Part shown: positions 1 to 12,575 of the stretch, in pieces
Layout: every line of letters begins with the position of its first letter
Numbering within the stretch: the stretch's first letter is position 1
NCBI RefSeq assembly: GCF_032854445.1
Contig: NC_088295.1
Span: 73,686,028 to 73,750,027, forward strand
DNA: 64,000 nucleotides
Source: Liolophura sinensis
Lineage: Eukaryota > Mollusca > Polyplacophora > Chitonida > Chitonidae
Reading direction: 5' to 3'
Notes under the pieces: model-generated
Told to the model about the DNA's origin: nothing
Database searches by the model: none
The model's input: only the letters and a program-made list of their open reading frames with translations
Translations under genes and position numbers: made by a program

Positions 1-1667
1 GTTTTCTTTTAATTCTTGTCGGTAATTGCTTAAGACGATTATACCAGCATCTATTTTGTTTGCAGTGCCATTGACAGTGTTGATTAATCAGAGAGGCAAA
101 TGCAGAAACCGTGTAAAATTCAAGATCGCCCAAGATGCTCATTTGTCTTTTAAGACATTAGGGATATTGACATCATTACTGCACCGGTTTTCTTTCTTTC
201 CGAGGTCGTTATTAACTCTTCACACGTTGCCGACTGAATCAAACGTTTCTGAGGCGCAAATGAATTTTTACTTAGATTCCTTAACTTGTACTCACTCGAT
301 GTCTACTATTTCAAGCAATGTATTAATCAAACTTCTCTTTGCGTCTGACGACTCAATGAATTTAGTTCAGGAGGTACAGTTTCCGTTGATTAATCATTCA
401 ATTGTGGGTATAAAATATGACTTTTAATAGTTATTATCTATATTCGGAGTAATCGGATCGACTAAAATCCGATCAAGTGAACAAATATTCGAATACAAAC
501 ATTTGTAAACATGCTGACAGAAATCAATATGGTTTATGTAAAATATTGAAACAAACATAATATATGACACTGGCATCAGCATAATTGGTTTTCTAGAACA
601 GGTGCTATTTTATGGATGCATTTGCCCAACTACCTCTAAACGAAGACACTGGTTAACAGTTTTTAAATGTCAACTGTCTTTAATTATGTATCTTGAACAT
701 TCTGTAAAACTTCCCGAGTCATATATATACTTGCAAGGCTTAATACACTCAGTGATCTTGTTTTTGATTAGCACAGGTTTTTTAAGTGTCATGCTGCGTC
801 TGGGAACTACACTGATCTATAATATACAACCATATAGGACAAAAGCTCAATAAATCAGAAGAACATGCAGACAAATTATAGTTTTCTGCATAATTGCTGT
901 TGTTTAAAGCCTCAGTCCCCTGTGATTACCCTCTATGAATCAGTCAGCTGGGCCATGAAATTTGTGAACATCATAGCCTTTGTTCTTACTCGTGTTTGTT
1001 AGCTGTGGGTAATCGCTAAGCTCTCCTTGATTTCCTCTGTTGCTATCTAACTGGCTGCATCACATGGGCGTAACTGCGTCGTCTGCTCCTTGCAGTTCTT
1101 TTCAAGGTTAAGGTCTGTCCTTGTCAAACACGACAGAGTTATCGAGAAATGCATCGATGGAACTTTTAGCGATATTTCGGTGTAATGTTTATATGATCAA
1201 TAAAACCTCAGGTTTAATATCGTTTTGTGTGTTGAAATCCGCCTTACGACACTGTTATTGCTCTTTTAAGTTAGGCTATTTCAATTCCGTGTTTATAATT
1301 GTTACACGAGGTAATTATAAGGAAAAAAGTCCCGCAAATATCAACAGGAAAGATTGTATTAATATTTATAAGTTAAAAACATCTTTTCAGCGCTGTCAAA
1401 TCTTTAAAGTATATTTCTCTGAAAGTTATTGTAATAAAAAGAGGAATAAATAGACAACAGCTTGGCAAGATTGAGGTCGGCACAGGGATAAAAGTTTACT
1501 CGAACATTGGATTACGTTTTCCCCATATGTGATCGCAATGAATATTTAATGCATCTTAATCAACTAAGATCTCTTAGTTATTGTGGAAAACACAAACGTC
1601 TTTCTACAAGATGTTTTAATTTCAATTAAAAAAGCTGTGGTGTGAGACAGCTTGAGAGTGTCTTGGA
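1..1667. other. Gene-free stretch at the left edge
   Basis: No supported gene was seen. The longest open frame (about 26-427, +) opens on a TTG codon, has no recognisable domain, and is the kind of frame expected by chance in AT-rich DNA. An unrecognised exon running in from outside the window cannot be excluded. Confidence 0.5.
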
Positions 1668-1673
1668 TATAAA
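1668..1673 (+). promoter_or_regulatory. TATA-box candidate upstream of the signal-peptide ORF
   Basis: TATAAA lies in the context TTGGATATAAACGACGC. It is 156 bp upstream of the ATG at 1824, which would leave a 5' leader of about 125 bases if transcription starts about 30 bp downstream. The motif alone is common in AT-rich DNA. It counts here only because the next ORF encodes a plausible signal peptide. Confidence 0.25.
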
Positions 1674-1823
1674 CGACGCTCGGGTCTTGATCACAGGACG
1701 CGTTAATGACTGTAGGTTTACACAATTCCGGGTAAATTTAGATAAATGCATGTACAAGTTTTATTGGTGAGTGTTGTACACAGCTTCACACGCAAAACTA
1801 CAATCTTTGAATTTCATTTCAAT

Positions 1824-1991
1824 ATGAAAGAGTGGTTTGCTGCATGGCTGTTGGTTGTTCATTTGGCCTCGGCGTCACTCGACACATCTGCGGCGGGGAA
1901 CGCGCGTAAGAAGGGCTCAGACCGCCGCACCATAACCCCTCCATTTGATGAAGGGATGTACGCAGAGGTGGCGCTCTCAATAAATATTTGA
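1824..1991 (+). CDS. Possible first coding exon of a secreted protein (unrecognised)
   Basis: The open frame from the ATG at 1824 begins with an N-terminus typical of a signal peptide: MKEW, then a hydrophobic core (FAAWLLVVHLA) ending in SAS, where cleavage would be likely. A polar stretch follows with a basic cluster (ARKKGSDRR) that could be a processing site. The frame also extends upstream to an in-frame ATG at 1746 and stops at 1989-1991. It is too short for a whole gene, so it would be a first exon: possible donors are GTAAGA at about 1906 and the weaker GTGGCG at about 1968. I do not recognise the family, and no matching second exon was found. A chance hydrophobic ORF is a real alternative; the TATA candidate upstream raises the odds slightly. 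Confidence 0.27.
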   Translation: MKEWFAAWLLVVHLASASLDTSAAGNARKKGSDRRTITPPFDEGMYAEVALSINI

Positions 1992-2644
1992 TAACATGTT
2001 TAAATTTTTCACGATAATGGACGACCTGCCACTGTCTAATTGAACAGGCTCGATACGGCTATTAATTGCAAAAGGGCAAACCTCGTAAGTTAGGCATAAT
2101 TAGGTGGAAGAAAATGAACTCGGCGATATTGTTCTGACAAAAATTGAGCAACATTTTGACGGAATTATGTTTAAATCACCAGGGCGAACTGCTTGTAGAA
2201 TGCGCGAAACATATGTTGGGATCGTCTGAACAAATATAAGACAAAAACAAAGAACGACGGCATCGTGGTGGAGCCAAAATCGCTCCTAATGTTATCCATG
2301 TTTGCAGATGAATTTATCTGTATTAAGACAATTTAAACGAAATACTTATTTAGGTAGGTATATTCTCTGAGGCTTATTGTGATAACATCGGCTTACAGAT
2401 TACTTATGTTAGTTCGTCTTTGACTGTCATAATTTTTCAATATTTTCGAAAGTCTACGTTTTAGCCAATACACATGTAAATGTAACAAGAATTTACAGTT
2501 TCTCTTTACTCTCATTGTTTGTCCATCTAATAAACAAATTATACATTTCTCAAGTCTTTTGAAAAAAAACTTGGAAAGAAATGTAATTTTTAGCTTTCAG
2601 CAGATTCTTTACGACTCAAAAATAATTCGCAGTCTAGTAAATCA
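1992..2644. other. Gene-free stretch
   Basis: AT-rich, with no open frame of note and no repeat seen. A donor-like GTAAGT occurs at about 2086 but is not attached to an open frame I can support. Confidence 0.5.
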
Positions 2645-3014
2645 ACACTGGGACATTGGGTGACTTGTGTATTAGTACATGACACTGGGACATTGGGTGG
2701 CTTGTGTATTAGTACATGACACTGGGACATTGGGTGGCTTGTGTATTAGTACATGACACTGGGACATTGGGTGGCTTGAGTATTAGTACATGGCACCGGG
2801 ACATTGGGTGGTTTGTGTATTAGTACATGACACTGGGACATTGGGTGGCTTGTGTATTCGTACATGACACTGGGACAATGGGTGGCTTGTGTATTCGTAC
2901 ATGACACTGGGACAATGGGTGGTTTGTGTATTAGTACATGACACTGGGACATTGGGTGGCTTTTGTATTAGTACATGACACTGGGACATTGGGTGGCTTG
3001 TGTATTAGTACATG
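2645..3014. repeat. Minisatellite, 37-bp unit, 10 copies
   Basis: Ten head-to-tail copies of a 37-bp unit beginning ACACTGGGACATTGGGTGGC and ending in GTACATG. Copy starts fall at 2645, 2682, 2719 and so on with no length drift. Copies differ by only a few substitutions (GTGGC/GTGAC/GTGGT, TTAG/TTCG), so the array is young or homogenised. Because 37 is not a multiple of 3, the peptides in overlapping minus-strand frames shift every unit, so these frames are not coding. Confidence 0.97.
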
Positions 3015-3619
3015 ACGTAGAGGCGATACCTATAGCAAAATTGTAACAATCCATATTCTATGTAAGATGCATATTCATACACCACAACATGACTGTTATC
3101 TAGTTTCTTGCTTGAAAATCGTCAGATATCACTTTAATTCAAGTTGATAGTTTGTAACTTGACTTTCTCTAAAGAGCGTCTAATAATAGCAAGATAATAC
3201 AAACCGACTAAACAGTTTCCTTTTCTTGATTTCAAAAAATAGTGTTCCGTTTATAAACAGCTTTTTGGTACAGTTCCACAGTAACCCTACTACCTACGTT
3301 ACATGAAAAGGTGGACCACGTTATTATTTAAACATTTCACATGTTTAGTGTAAAATACTTCTTTGTAGTTACTAAACATAGTTTTCCAAAGATAATACGC
3401 CTTCAGACTCTAATAGAAAGGTGTTTATAAACAGAACACTTTTTTTGACCGAGCTAATAAACCGGCGTTTTGAATGTTATAATAAAATGCTAATTCCCAT
3501 TACATAAAAATTGGCAAATGTGGTTATATAGATATTAATATACCAACAGAAGCTTATTGTATTTAACCGAAATATTTTTTGTACTTTTGCACCACAAAGT
3601 TTCACTTGTGTCAGAAAAG
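3015..3619. other. Gene-free stretch between minisatellites
   Basis: AT-rich sequence in which I see no gene, RNA gene or repeat. Confidence 0.5.
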
Positions 3620-3709
3620 GCGCCACTTGCTGAGAAGGTGCCACTTGCTGAAAAAGTGCCACGTGCTGAAAAAGCGCAACGTGCTGAAAAAATGCCACTT
3701 GCTAAAATA
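3620..3709. repeat. Minisatellite, 18-bp unit, 5 copies
   Basis: Five adjacent copies of an 18-bp unit near GTGCCACTTGCTGAAAAA, with a few substitutions each (CACTTG/CACGTG/AACGTG). The unit is divisible by 3, which keeps minus-strand frames open and creates repetitive peptides that should not be read as genes. Two copies carry CACGTG, an E-box-like hexamer. Confidence 0.92.
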
Positions 3710-5930
3710 AATTTCTTGAATAACAAGTGGTCTTGATATTTTCCATTGTTGTATAATGGTATTTTCTTGATTGAAAAGAAATTGGAAGAATCACCGAGGA
3801 CGTAGAGGGTATGGCTGATGCACAAGAATGAACTAAATTCTCCCAATCCTGTTAATTGTTCATGAGGCCAACTTGACAATAAGCAGTCGACAAGGTTCGT
3901 AGGAATGATTGTAGATGAGTCTTTTAGTTCATTGAAGACCATTTGGTTTCGACCAACATGGCGTGCAGCTCAGTAAATCAAAAACTGCTTCAGATAATAA
4001 AAGGGCATTAAAATAGACATGTGCAAAGATGCAGTGGGGGGGGGGGGGTCTAATAAAATAATTAAGCGCTTGAATCAGATAAAATATTTTCAGGGGATGC
4101 TTCCGAAGGTGTACGTCGTCTGAAAGGGGTGTGAAGAAAGGAAACAAGCAGTCTAGGAGCATTGCGTCCGCAATACTTGTCCCTTTCTGGTTTGAGACTT
4201 ACGACACTAGAGAAACTAAATACAGCTTGCCGAATTAGCCTACCCCCCCATCCGATCCCTTCAGACTTCTGTTATATATTTTTTTACATTAAAACAGATA
4301 TTCCGTTGACCATCTTCTTAAATCAAGTGAAATATGTTAAATGACTGGTGTTTTTAAGAAAGTACTGTACTTGTTAAACATGCGAGAGAAATTTAGAGAA
4401 AACTACTTCTGTAATAGTACATATGAGTTATTACTTGGAATATAGATATAGTTATATTTTCCGGCTGATATAATTTGGCGGCGTAAAACGCCAATCAAAT
4501 AAATAAATCAATAAATCATAGGAGTACGTTGACGGGGGAAGATACAGGGCATTGACAGGAATAAATATACACTTTCACATAATATAAGGAACATGCAAAT
4601 GCAAAACTCAAACACTGAGTGTAGCTTGTTCCATGTACAAGGTTTCAGTTCAGAACTATATCAACCGTTTTGAAAACAGGTGTGGAAAACTGCTTAAGTT
4701 CAAAACTGGACAAAAACAGCCATAATTTTGCCCACACGTTAGGGACCTATACTTATGGAACTTGATCTGTGAACAAGAACTCCGATAATTTTGTCTAAAG
4801 TGGATCAGGAGGTCCAAAAATCCAGAATCAGTGGTCGAAGTAAACCACTGGTCTTTTGGTAAATCATTGACAAACTTTCCCAGCATCATTTTTCCCTCCA
4901 AGACTGAGAGCAGAGTGTTTACATATTGATGGTATAAGTCCCTCTAGGCAATTAAGTGATCTTTGACAACCTCCAAGTGATCGAAGCTAAGAAAAAGCCT
5001 CGTTCAAAAGACTTTATCTTCAATAATCTTGAACAAGTGATTTTTTCAATAAACTGGTGGAAAATATGAGTTGTGTGTTACTCAAAGAGTAACATGCAGA
5101 AAACAACTTATCATCTTAGTGTATAATGGGGCGACAATAGCTCATGTACCGTAAATTCAGCCTGTGAAAAAAGACGTGGAAAGACAGAGCAATGTCGTAT
5201 TTAGTAGGTGATAAAAATTTCATATTCTTAATAGCATTATTGTTGATTGTTTTAATACAAGCATCTTATTCTTGAGAATGCATGGTGTAAGCATCAAGAA
5301 ATAATGTTAACATAGGTGCACACGTTGTAGTATTGGTCTGCAGCGGAGAAGTGTACTCTATCTGGTAAGCCTGACTGAAGATTTGTGTCAAGACTTAACA
5401 AGCTGTTTGAGGGCGAATGGTAGTACAACGCTTCACATTCCATTTTCCACCACGCACCTGCAGCGTTCCTTCACAGACGTACAACTTTATTGCCTCTTTT
5501 TCCTTAATAATTAATGCCTTCTAGCTATAGTAGACTTGTGCTTGTACGCCAAGAATTCCCACGATCTCCAGGTTTTCACCACATGATTTACAGTACTATA
5601 TAAGATAGATAAATCAGCATATCTCAAGGTTTAAAGTTTTATGTGTAAAGGATTTTGCTTGTCTTCATACGCAAATGATGTTTGGGTGGAAAAAAAAACT
5701 GCCCAAGCGAAAAAGCCATGTAAAAACTGTTTTTATCTTGTATGGTGTCTCCCTGTAACTAGGGTAAACTTATCCCCACTGATGTCAGTCTGCTCAATGA
5801 ATCAGATTCAGGATGTTCCATTTAGAACTCCAGGAAATGTTCACAGCTGGCGTACCTTTTCACCTGTCAATTCAAAATCAGCGGACCAGCTGTTTTATTT
5901 TCTGTTGCTCGCCGTGCAGAAAATGGTAGA
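3710..5930. other. Gene-free stretch with a G13 run and a SINE fragment
   Basis: No gene supported. It contains a run of 13 G at 4036-4048 and a minus-oriented fragment of an interspersed repeat near 4478-4520 (annotated separately). Short open frames here have no recognisable domains. Confidence 0.5.
4478..4520 (-). mobile_element. SINE-like repeat fragment (TTGATTGGCGTTTTACGCCG family)
   Basis: On the minus strand this reads TTTATTTATTTGATTGG followed by CGTTTTACGCCGCC. That matches the start of the copies at 57222 and 60858. The block recurs in mollusc genomic DNA as I know it, as the head of a short interspersed element. Only the head is evident here and the rest has decayed or was never inserted. 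Confidence 0.6.
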
Positions 5931-6399
5931 ACTATATGCACATGCATCATGCATGGATGACCGAGAACTATATGTATGTGCATCATGCAGGTGTGGACCG
6001 AGAACTATATGTATGTGCATCATGCAGGTGTGACCGAGAACTATATGTATGTGCATCATGCAGGTGTGACTAAGAACTATATACATGTGCATCATGCAGG
6101 TGTGACTAAGAGCTATATGTATGTGCATCATGCATTTGTGACCAAGAACTATATGCCTGTGCATCATGCAGGTGTGACCAAGAACTATATGCATGTGCAT
6201 CATGCATTTGTTACCAGAACTATATACCATGTGCATCATGCAGGTGTGACCAAGAACTATATGCATGTGCATCATGTATTTGTGACCAAGAACTATATGC
6301 CTGTGCATCATGCATGTGTGACCAAAAACTATATGGCTGTGCATCATGCATGTGTGACCAAAAACTATATGCATGTGCATCATGCATGGGTGACCAAGA
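5931..6399. repeat. Minisatellite, 36-bp unit, about 13 copies
   Basis: About 13 tandem copies of a 36-bp unit of the form ACTATATGCATGTGCATCAT followed by GCAGGTGTGACCAAGA, with starts at 5931, 5967, 6004, 6040, 6076 and onward. Variants alternate (GCAGG, GCATT and GCATG in the second half). The period is divisible by 3, so both strands stay open and yield 12-residue repeat peptides (for example VTKNYMHVHHAG). I read these as a by-product of the repeat, not as protein. There is no start context, flanking splice site or non-repetitive domain. Confidence 0.96.
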
Positions 6400-6459
6400 A
6401 CTACAATCTGGCAAGAATGTAGGTTCCTGTGAAGATGTATGTATGAGACACATAATGAG

Positions 6460-6645
6460 GCATGGAGTATATGGCTAAAGGCGAATTGGAACATGAGACA
6501 GATAGCTAAAAGTGATTTAAAACATGAGATAGATGGATAAAAGCGTACTGGGACATGAGATAGATGGCTAAAAGTGAATTGAAATATGAGATAGACGGCT
6601 GAAAGCGAATTGGAACATAAGATAGATTGACAAAATCGCGAATCT
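6460..6645. repeat. Minisatellite, 31-bp unit, about 6 copies
   Basis: Six degenerate copies of a 31-bp unit of the form ACATGAGATAGATGGCTAAA followed by AGTGAATTGAA, starting at about 6460, 6491, 6522, 6553, 6584 and 6615. The last copy is the most diverged. It sits only 60 bp beyond the 36-bp array but has an unrelated unit. Confidence 0.9.
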
Positions 6646-9600
6646 TCCATATTATGTTTGGAATTAAAACATTGTGACATCAAAATGTTACTTCCTGTCT
6701 GCACCAAGTTTATATATCATATTTTAATAGTGAAGACATCCGTAAATATTCAAAAGGAACAGAACATTATTGTGTGGAATGTAAGCATATAAGTCTGAGT
6801 TTACATAGTTGTAAAAGGAACACCAATATCACAAACGTTCAGTCAGTTATCTTATTTCTCATATGGATTTTTTATGTTTAATTTTATCTCTTCTCTTTCA
6901 TCTACATAAGGAATAAAAACTTTTAAAACGTTGAAACTGTGTACTTGCCCATTGGAAGAGAGAATTGCTTTGAGACTAATACTTGTCAATACATTAAAAT
7001 GGAACGAGTCGAATGCACAAACCTCTGTTGCAATGTACATGGTTAGCACATGGGTATCTATACTTTAATGTGTTCGTGAAGACTGGATTGCGTGGAGTCT
7101 CGTCTGAGCACTTATCGGGACAAGATTAAACATGATATGTACGTCGGAGGATTACTTCTTTGACAATACACTTGTCTCTTCTATATAATAACTGTTTAAA
7201 TCTAAACGTTCACAGTTCGCATGTTCTCTTGGGCCATTATTATGACACTATAAATATCATTCCTGCTATGCGCTCTATATTCAGAAGTGTGGAAATTTTC
7301 GAACTTTCCATCCCATAACGAAGTCTGCTCGGCTCTTAGCGACAGAATGATTTCCTTTAATGCCATGTCTTTGTCATTAAAATGTGACAAATTTCTCACT
7401 TCCGCACCACTTTCGTCAAACCGCCTGTCAGCCCAGGAATTGTACTCCCTCCTGCCCTTTCCCTCTTTTGGCGTCAATTTTCAGCCATTTGCTTCAATTT
7501 TTTCTCTTCTAATTTTTGCACAACGAAGACACTTCCATCTGTTTATACTTCTCCAGGGGTCCTGTCGTCGACTGGACATACATTCAGGCCAAAACTTGAT
7601 CAACTTAAGCTGCCTTGCGTCTCAGAGAAGTTCTAAAAATGCCATAAAAGAGCACTTTACTTTCTTGTTGGACCAGACTGAACGTGTTGCTGGCTTGAGT
7701 CATCTGTTCGTTATGGCGATAAAATGCTGTGTTTAACCCTGGGCTTTTATCACAATTAGCCCTGATTTTATTCCTACTGTGACTTCGTTCATTGTCTGTG
7801 AGACAGCCGATTTGCGTCCGCCTAGCCTCTTGGCCAGAACATCAGCAAGTCCTGTGACTATCCCAGAGAAATCACAAGTTACATACACGGTATGGTCAGC
7901 CTCTGATCATCAGTCCGCTGAGATTCGCTCGACATACCACCTAGATTCCTACCACGCAAACTTCAGATTATGTTGTCTTAAACCGAAGTCAATTTATCGT
8001 TCACCGTGTACTCAGTAAATCTGTTTGTTATACAGATCGATGTTAAAGCAAAGTAGTGATGTGTCTGCATCAGTTTTGTCTCTATGGGCAAATCTCAGAG
8101 ACAAATGCACTGACTTCCGTGTTTTCACTGGTGAAATGTTAAAGATTTATTAAAACTAAAAAGAGGTCACATCTTTGCATAATGCAGAAGTGAGTAATTT
8201 TTTCCTGTGTATCATGTTTGTTGGTATATACAGATTTCAGTAGTTAACGGATCAAATGCATTCACTTCTCTGTCTTCACTGAAATTTTTAAGCTTCATTT
8301 CAGCTGGTACCATTTCAGGCCTTTAATGCATGCGTGTTGTAAATAAATGCACACATTTGCACTTGAAGCGATTCACATAATAAAATCATCTCAAAAAATT
8401 GTTTCCATTCGTATTAAACTATTTGTTATATATTACCATTTTGAAAGTGCAGAGTTGTGGGAATCTTGCGTAAATATCTTTTTCTGCATGAAATGTGTGC
8501 CATTTTGCATTTAGCACAGCATATCGGCTAACTGTGAGTCAGTAGTCATGCAACAAAACTTGTCATTGTTAGATTCGAAACGTTTGCACCTTTGCCATCT
8601 TTAAGCTGTAGCACGTCAAGAAGTGCGTTTAACGACTGACTTGATGTTCCAATGTCCTGCTAAATTATACAGGTCGTGATGGTAGTTTTACCGGCACGTT
8701 ACGCAGCTATTCGCTTTAATCAACGAGCTTTGTGCCTGTGCACAGCGTGCCACCGCTCGATACACGTATCTCACCTGACAAGGTAGACCTACTCTCACAT
8801 TCACCCATAGCAAAAAGGCGAGTGAGCTTTTGCCAAAATTATACACACAGCTCTCAACAACAACGTAGTTACGTTTATTTACCGTTTTCCTTGTATACTT
8901 CTAGGGCAGTTCTCTCGATTAGCGCCAACACTCATCAGACTTGACTTTAACGCGATACCACGAAGGAGCTGATGATTTGAAAACTAAGCTATAACAAGCT
9001 AAGATGATCAAGATATTATGATTCTGATAGCATGTTTACCAGCTAACAGGATTGGATATTTTGATAAAATATCTTGTTGTGTTCAAGTCCTGACAAAATC
9101 GGATTTAGTAAACAGTTTAACTTGTGTTAGTGTATTGCATGCATCGACAGCCCATACATATTTATAGACCTATATGAGCAATTATTATGAAAACATTACG
9201 GACAGGATATTTAATGTACTTCAATATTTGTTATAAGTTTAACTAACACTTCCGATAAATTCATCAGAAACTATTTAAGCCACACATTTATTGTTAAAAT
9301 ATCGACTCATCAAATGTCGAACAATTTGGGCTACATATTTATAACTATACATTTTTAAACAAAACATATCCATAGCACAGATTTCTATCTCAGCTACTGG
9401 AAACGATTGATGAAATAAGCTATAAAATTACGAATTCACTGTTTAAATTGAAATGAAATTTATTGTTTGAAAATGTATGTGGAGATATAAATTTTAGAAG
9501 ATGGAAGAAGGTTACGCCACCAAAAGAATTGCCTAAATTCAACTCTTCTGTAGTGTCTGATTTGTGTTTGTTTGAAGTCATCTTGATTTAACTTCAAAGA

Positions 9601-12534
9601 TTTAGTTGTTCTGCCTTTGCTATGTTTTTGTAAGTTACCTTTGAGCGTTGATTGTATGGAAATTCACCTTATGTTTTGCATACAGAATAAATCTCAGTTT
9701 TATCTGGCATCAGAATCATTTTCCATACGTCAACACCTCGAGCTGACCTCGTCGAGTAATAAAAACAACATATAAAATTCGTTAGCCACGTTTTATATCA
9801 AAGGCTAGACGTCTGGCTGGCATGTAGGATAAACTAGTGAAAGCCTTTGAAGCGAGGTGTCTGGCCCTGCACCTGACAGAGGGGTGGGACGGGGGTGGGG
9901 CTGGAGGAGAAAATTCTCTTTGGACGACCAAACCAAGTCACCATGTGGAATGGTTCTCTGAATATTCACCTTCGGGTCATAGCGGTTATGCTTTGTTTAT
10001 TTCCAGCTTCGTCCGTTTTTCAGCTTTTATATACATAGACACTAAGCATGTCAGACATTTCATTACATGACACTATATGTATCACAGTTTTTTTCCTGAA
10101 CTGTTGGCACGGTGGGTAATTTTTACTATCAGAATAATAGAAACCAATTTGACGTCATAGATATTGTACACGTAGTAATCCAATATATGTTATTTAGATA
10201 TGAATTTCAACAAGGCTAATTGGAAGATAGTAATTATATTTGTCGCTATGTATTAAAATAGCGGCGCCAATAGCCTTATTTGTCAAGTAAAATGATCCAT
10301 GATGTATTTGAAGTAATAGTGTAACATACACACCTTTTCAGTCTTTGGCATAATATAATGCAGTGTCTAGACAGAAACCTCCAACTTGTGGGCCAAAGAA
10401 AAGAAGTGAAAATGAGCAAAATCATGAAAATCTCATAAAGTGTGCTGTACCATTGAAGTGGTCTTATTTCGGGTAGCTGATAGTCATATATCTCAGTTGT
10501 CACCTACGGGCAAATGATTTGATTGCAAAAATTGATCAATGATATGATGTCTTGGTGGCCGAAGGTCTTTTTAAAGAAGCTCAGTGGTCAGTCGTATTTT
10601 CTATCCACTGACCAGTCGCCAGGGCCTGTTTTATTGGACTTCATTGATATCCATGCTGTCCATCACGCTTCTGCGGACAAATATGCGTTTGTGTGGCACA
10701 ACGTTGCCTGTACATTCCAAGCCACAAATTTGAAACAATACAGCACTGTCAAGCATATATACATACTACGTTCTTATATATAGGCTATTAACCACTTGTA
10801 TATTTATCCACCTATTAAAGAATGTCTCATGCGTATGTTTGCAAACTATAATTTTCTGCTATAGTCAAATTAGTCATCATGCGCCGATGTTTTATTACAC
10901 TATATTTCTGTCGTTTCCACGCTGTCTATAAACACATTGATACCGTTAAACAAGAAAACAACATTTTAAAATTATTGAATTTCTGCTAAATGTTAAGCCC
11001 TGTTTGTCTGATGCTTACTATCAAATGTTTCTGTGTTGATTTTCTGTACTAGGTATCACACACCAAGTACATACATAATCACTTATAATTGTAAAGCTCT
11101 TTTGAACCCCCAACAGAGCCCCTGAACACATGACCTAGCCAATCTGGACGTGATTTAATCACGTTGATTAAAAAATATGGGTCATGTCTCCAAATAGTAT
11201 CACCATTTTTCTGTGGCCAAATTGTTTTTTTTCCAAATCTAGCTAATTTTCTTGTTATAAACCAAAATCTTTTCCCGAGATCACTGACTGAAACGAGATG
11301 GAGTACTGTAAGGTCGTACTATGTTGCGCACGTTTGATTGTTTTTTTCAAATTTGCGGAAGCATACAACACAAAGCATGTAAACAGGCTCACATTCCACG
11401 GGTGATGTTATTTAGTGCGCTTAATAGTACTTGTGTACCTTACCTAGCCAATGAGAAGGGGCTTAACATCAGAGTAGACCTAGAGGCGGGCCGACAAAAA
11501 ACGCACTAGGCGTGATATTCTGGCGCCTGGGAAGAGATCTGGCGCTCTGATTTGTAAATCTAACAAAACCCCAACTTTTGTATTTCACGTCGAAAGGCCT
11601 TTTATCAATACAAAATAATGTCTTCTGAAAGAGATGCTGATTATTTCGATAAGCAGAAAAATAGAAGTATTCTATATTTGACTTGAGCGTGTAGTCAGCA
11701 GTAGAGTATAGCGGGAGGTGTGCTTGGCACGTGTAGAACACACATAATTGTTCAGGGCTTTTAAAGTTAAAAATCGTTTATTAAATAAAACAATGTCAAT
11801 ATAATAACCCATTGATCGAAATACGTCGCTTTTAACGCTTAGCTTTTCCCATCAACACTTGGCAAAATGAACACGCCTGTCATCTATTCACCTCACAGAA
11901 AATATGCTTGCATGCATAGATTTAACTCCTACACTTAGTTTAAATTTTAGCTTCGTTTCAACAAATAATAAATCAGGCTGGGGCAATGTTGTAGCCTTTC
12001 GGGACATTAATCTCCGTCCGGCTTTTTACATTGAGTCGTTGATCTACAATATTCCCTGGACTGTGTCGTCGTATATGAAGAGAAAACCATAGCAGATCAA
12101 ATGAAGATGTCTAATGCAGAACTATATCTGACTCTCAGAGCGCTGTGTCAGTTTGTTTTATAACCGGAACTACCTGGTTTTCAGTTCCACATAATTGCTT
12201 GTGAGAAACATAATTAAAATCTCATCAAGTAAGCGGTGTCATATTGCAAACCTCGAAGGTTGTTCAGAATAATATGTTTATGGACAAATTGTCGTGGAAA
12301 ACACCAAGTGAATTGTGATGGACGCTGTGCATAGTTCGCATCTTATCTGTACACATCGTTATGGTCCAAACAGCAACAATATCTCCAGTCTCAAAACATA
12401 GTCAGGAGAACACAGAACATAAATCAAAAAAAGAAACACCGTTTCATTGTTATAAAAAGTGTCATATCTCTTTTGGCTGTAACCGGGTATGACTGCGAAA
12501 GAGAACCTTTTTATTTTTGGCCATTGATTTGTGA
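6646..12534. other. Gene-free stretch, about 5.9 kb
   Basis: I see no supported gene. The longer frames (about 7287-7736 + and 7202-7477 -) open on GTG or TTG, overlap each other and lack recognisable motifs. Within it are a G-quadruplex motif at 9881-9900 and a full TGACGTCA palindrome at 10150-10157. Confidence 0.5.
9881..9900 (+). other. Canonical G-quadruplex motif
   Basis: Four G runs of length 4, 3, 5 and 4 are separated by loops of 1, 2 and 1 bases (GGGGTGGGACGGGGGTGGGG). This satisfies the usual G3+N1-7 rule with very short loops, which favours a stable parallel quadruplex. Such a G-rich stretch stands out in this AT-rich window. Its function is unknown and no gene start is visible nearby. 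Confidence 0.75.
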
Positions 12535-12575
12535 TTTTTTTTTGGGGGGGGGGGGTGGTGGTAATTTTGGGCCAA

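Noticed and set aside
2746-2989. Minus-strand frames with repeated Cys-Pro-Ser/Thr-Gln-Ala peptides
   Set aside because: They are translations of the 37-bp minisatellite. The period is not divisible by 3, so peptides are frame-shuffled copies of DNA repeats with no other support.
5895-6707. 270-codon minus-strand frame and 148-codon plus-strand frame
   Set aside because: Both exist because a 36-bp repeat keeps the frames open. They overlap each other and lack any non-repetitive domain.
7202-7736. Overlapping 91- and 149-codon frames on opposite strands
   Set aside because: They start on TTG and GTG, lack domains, and show no splice or promoter context.
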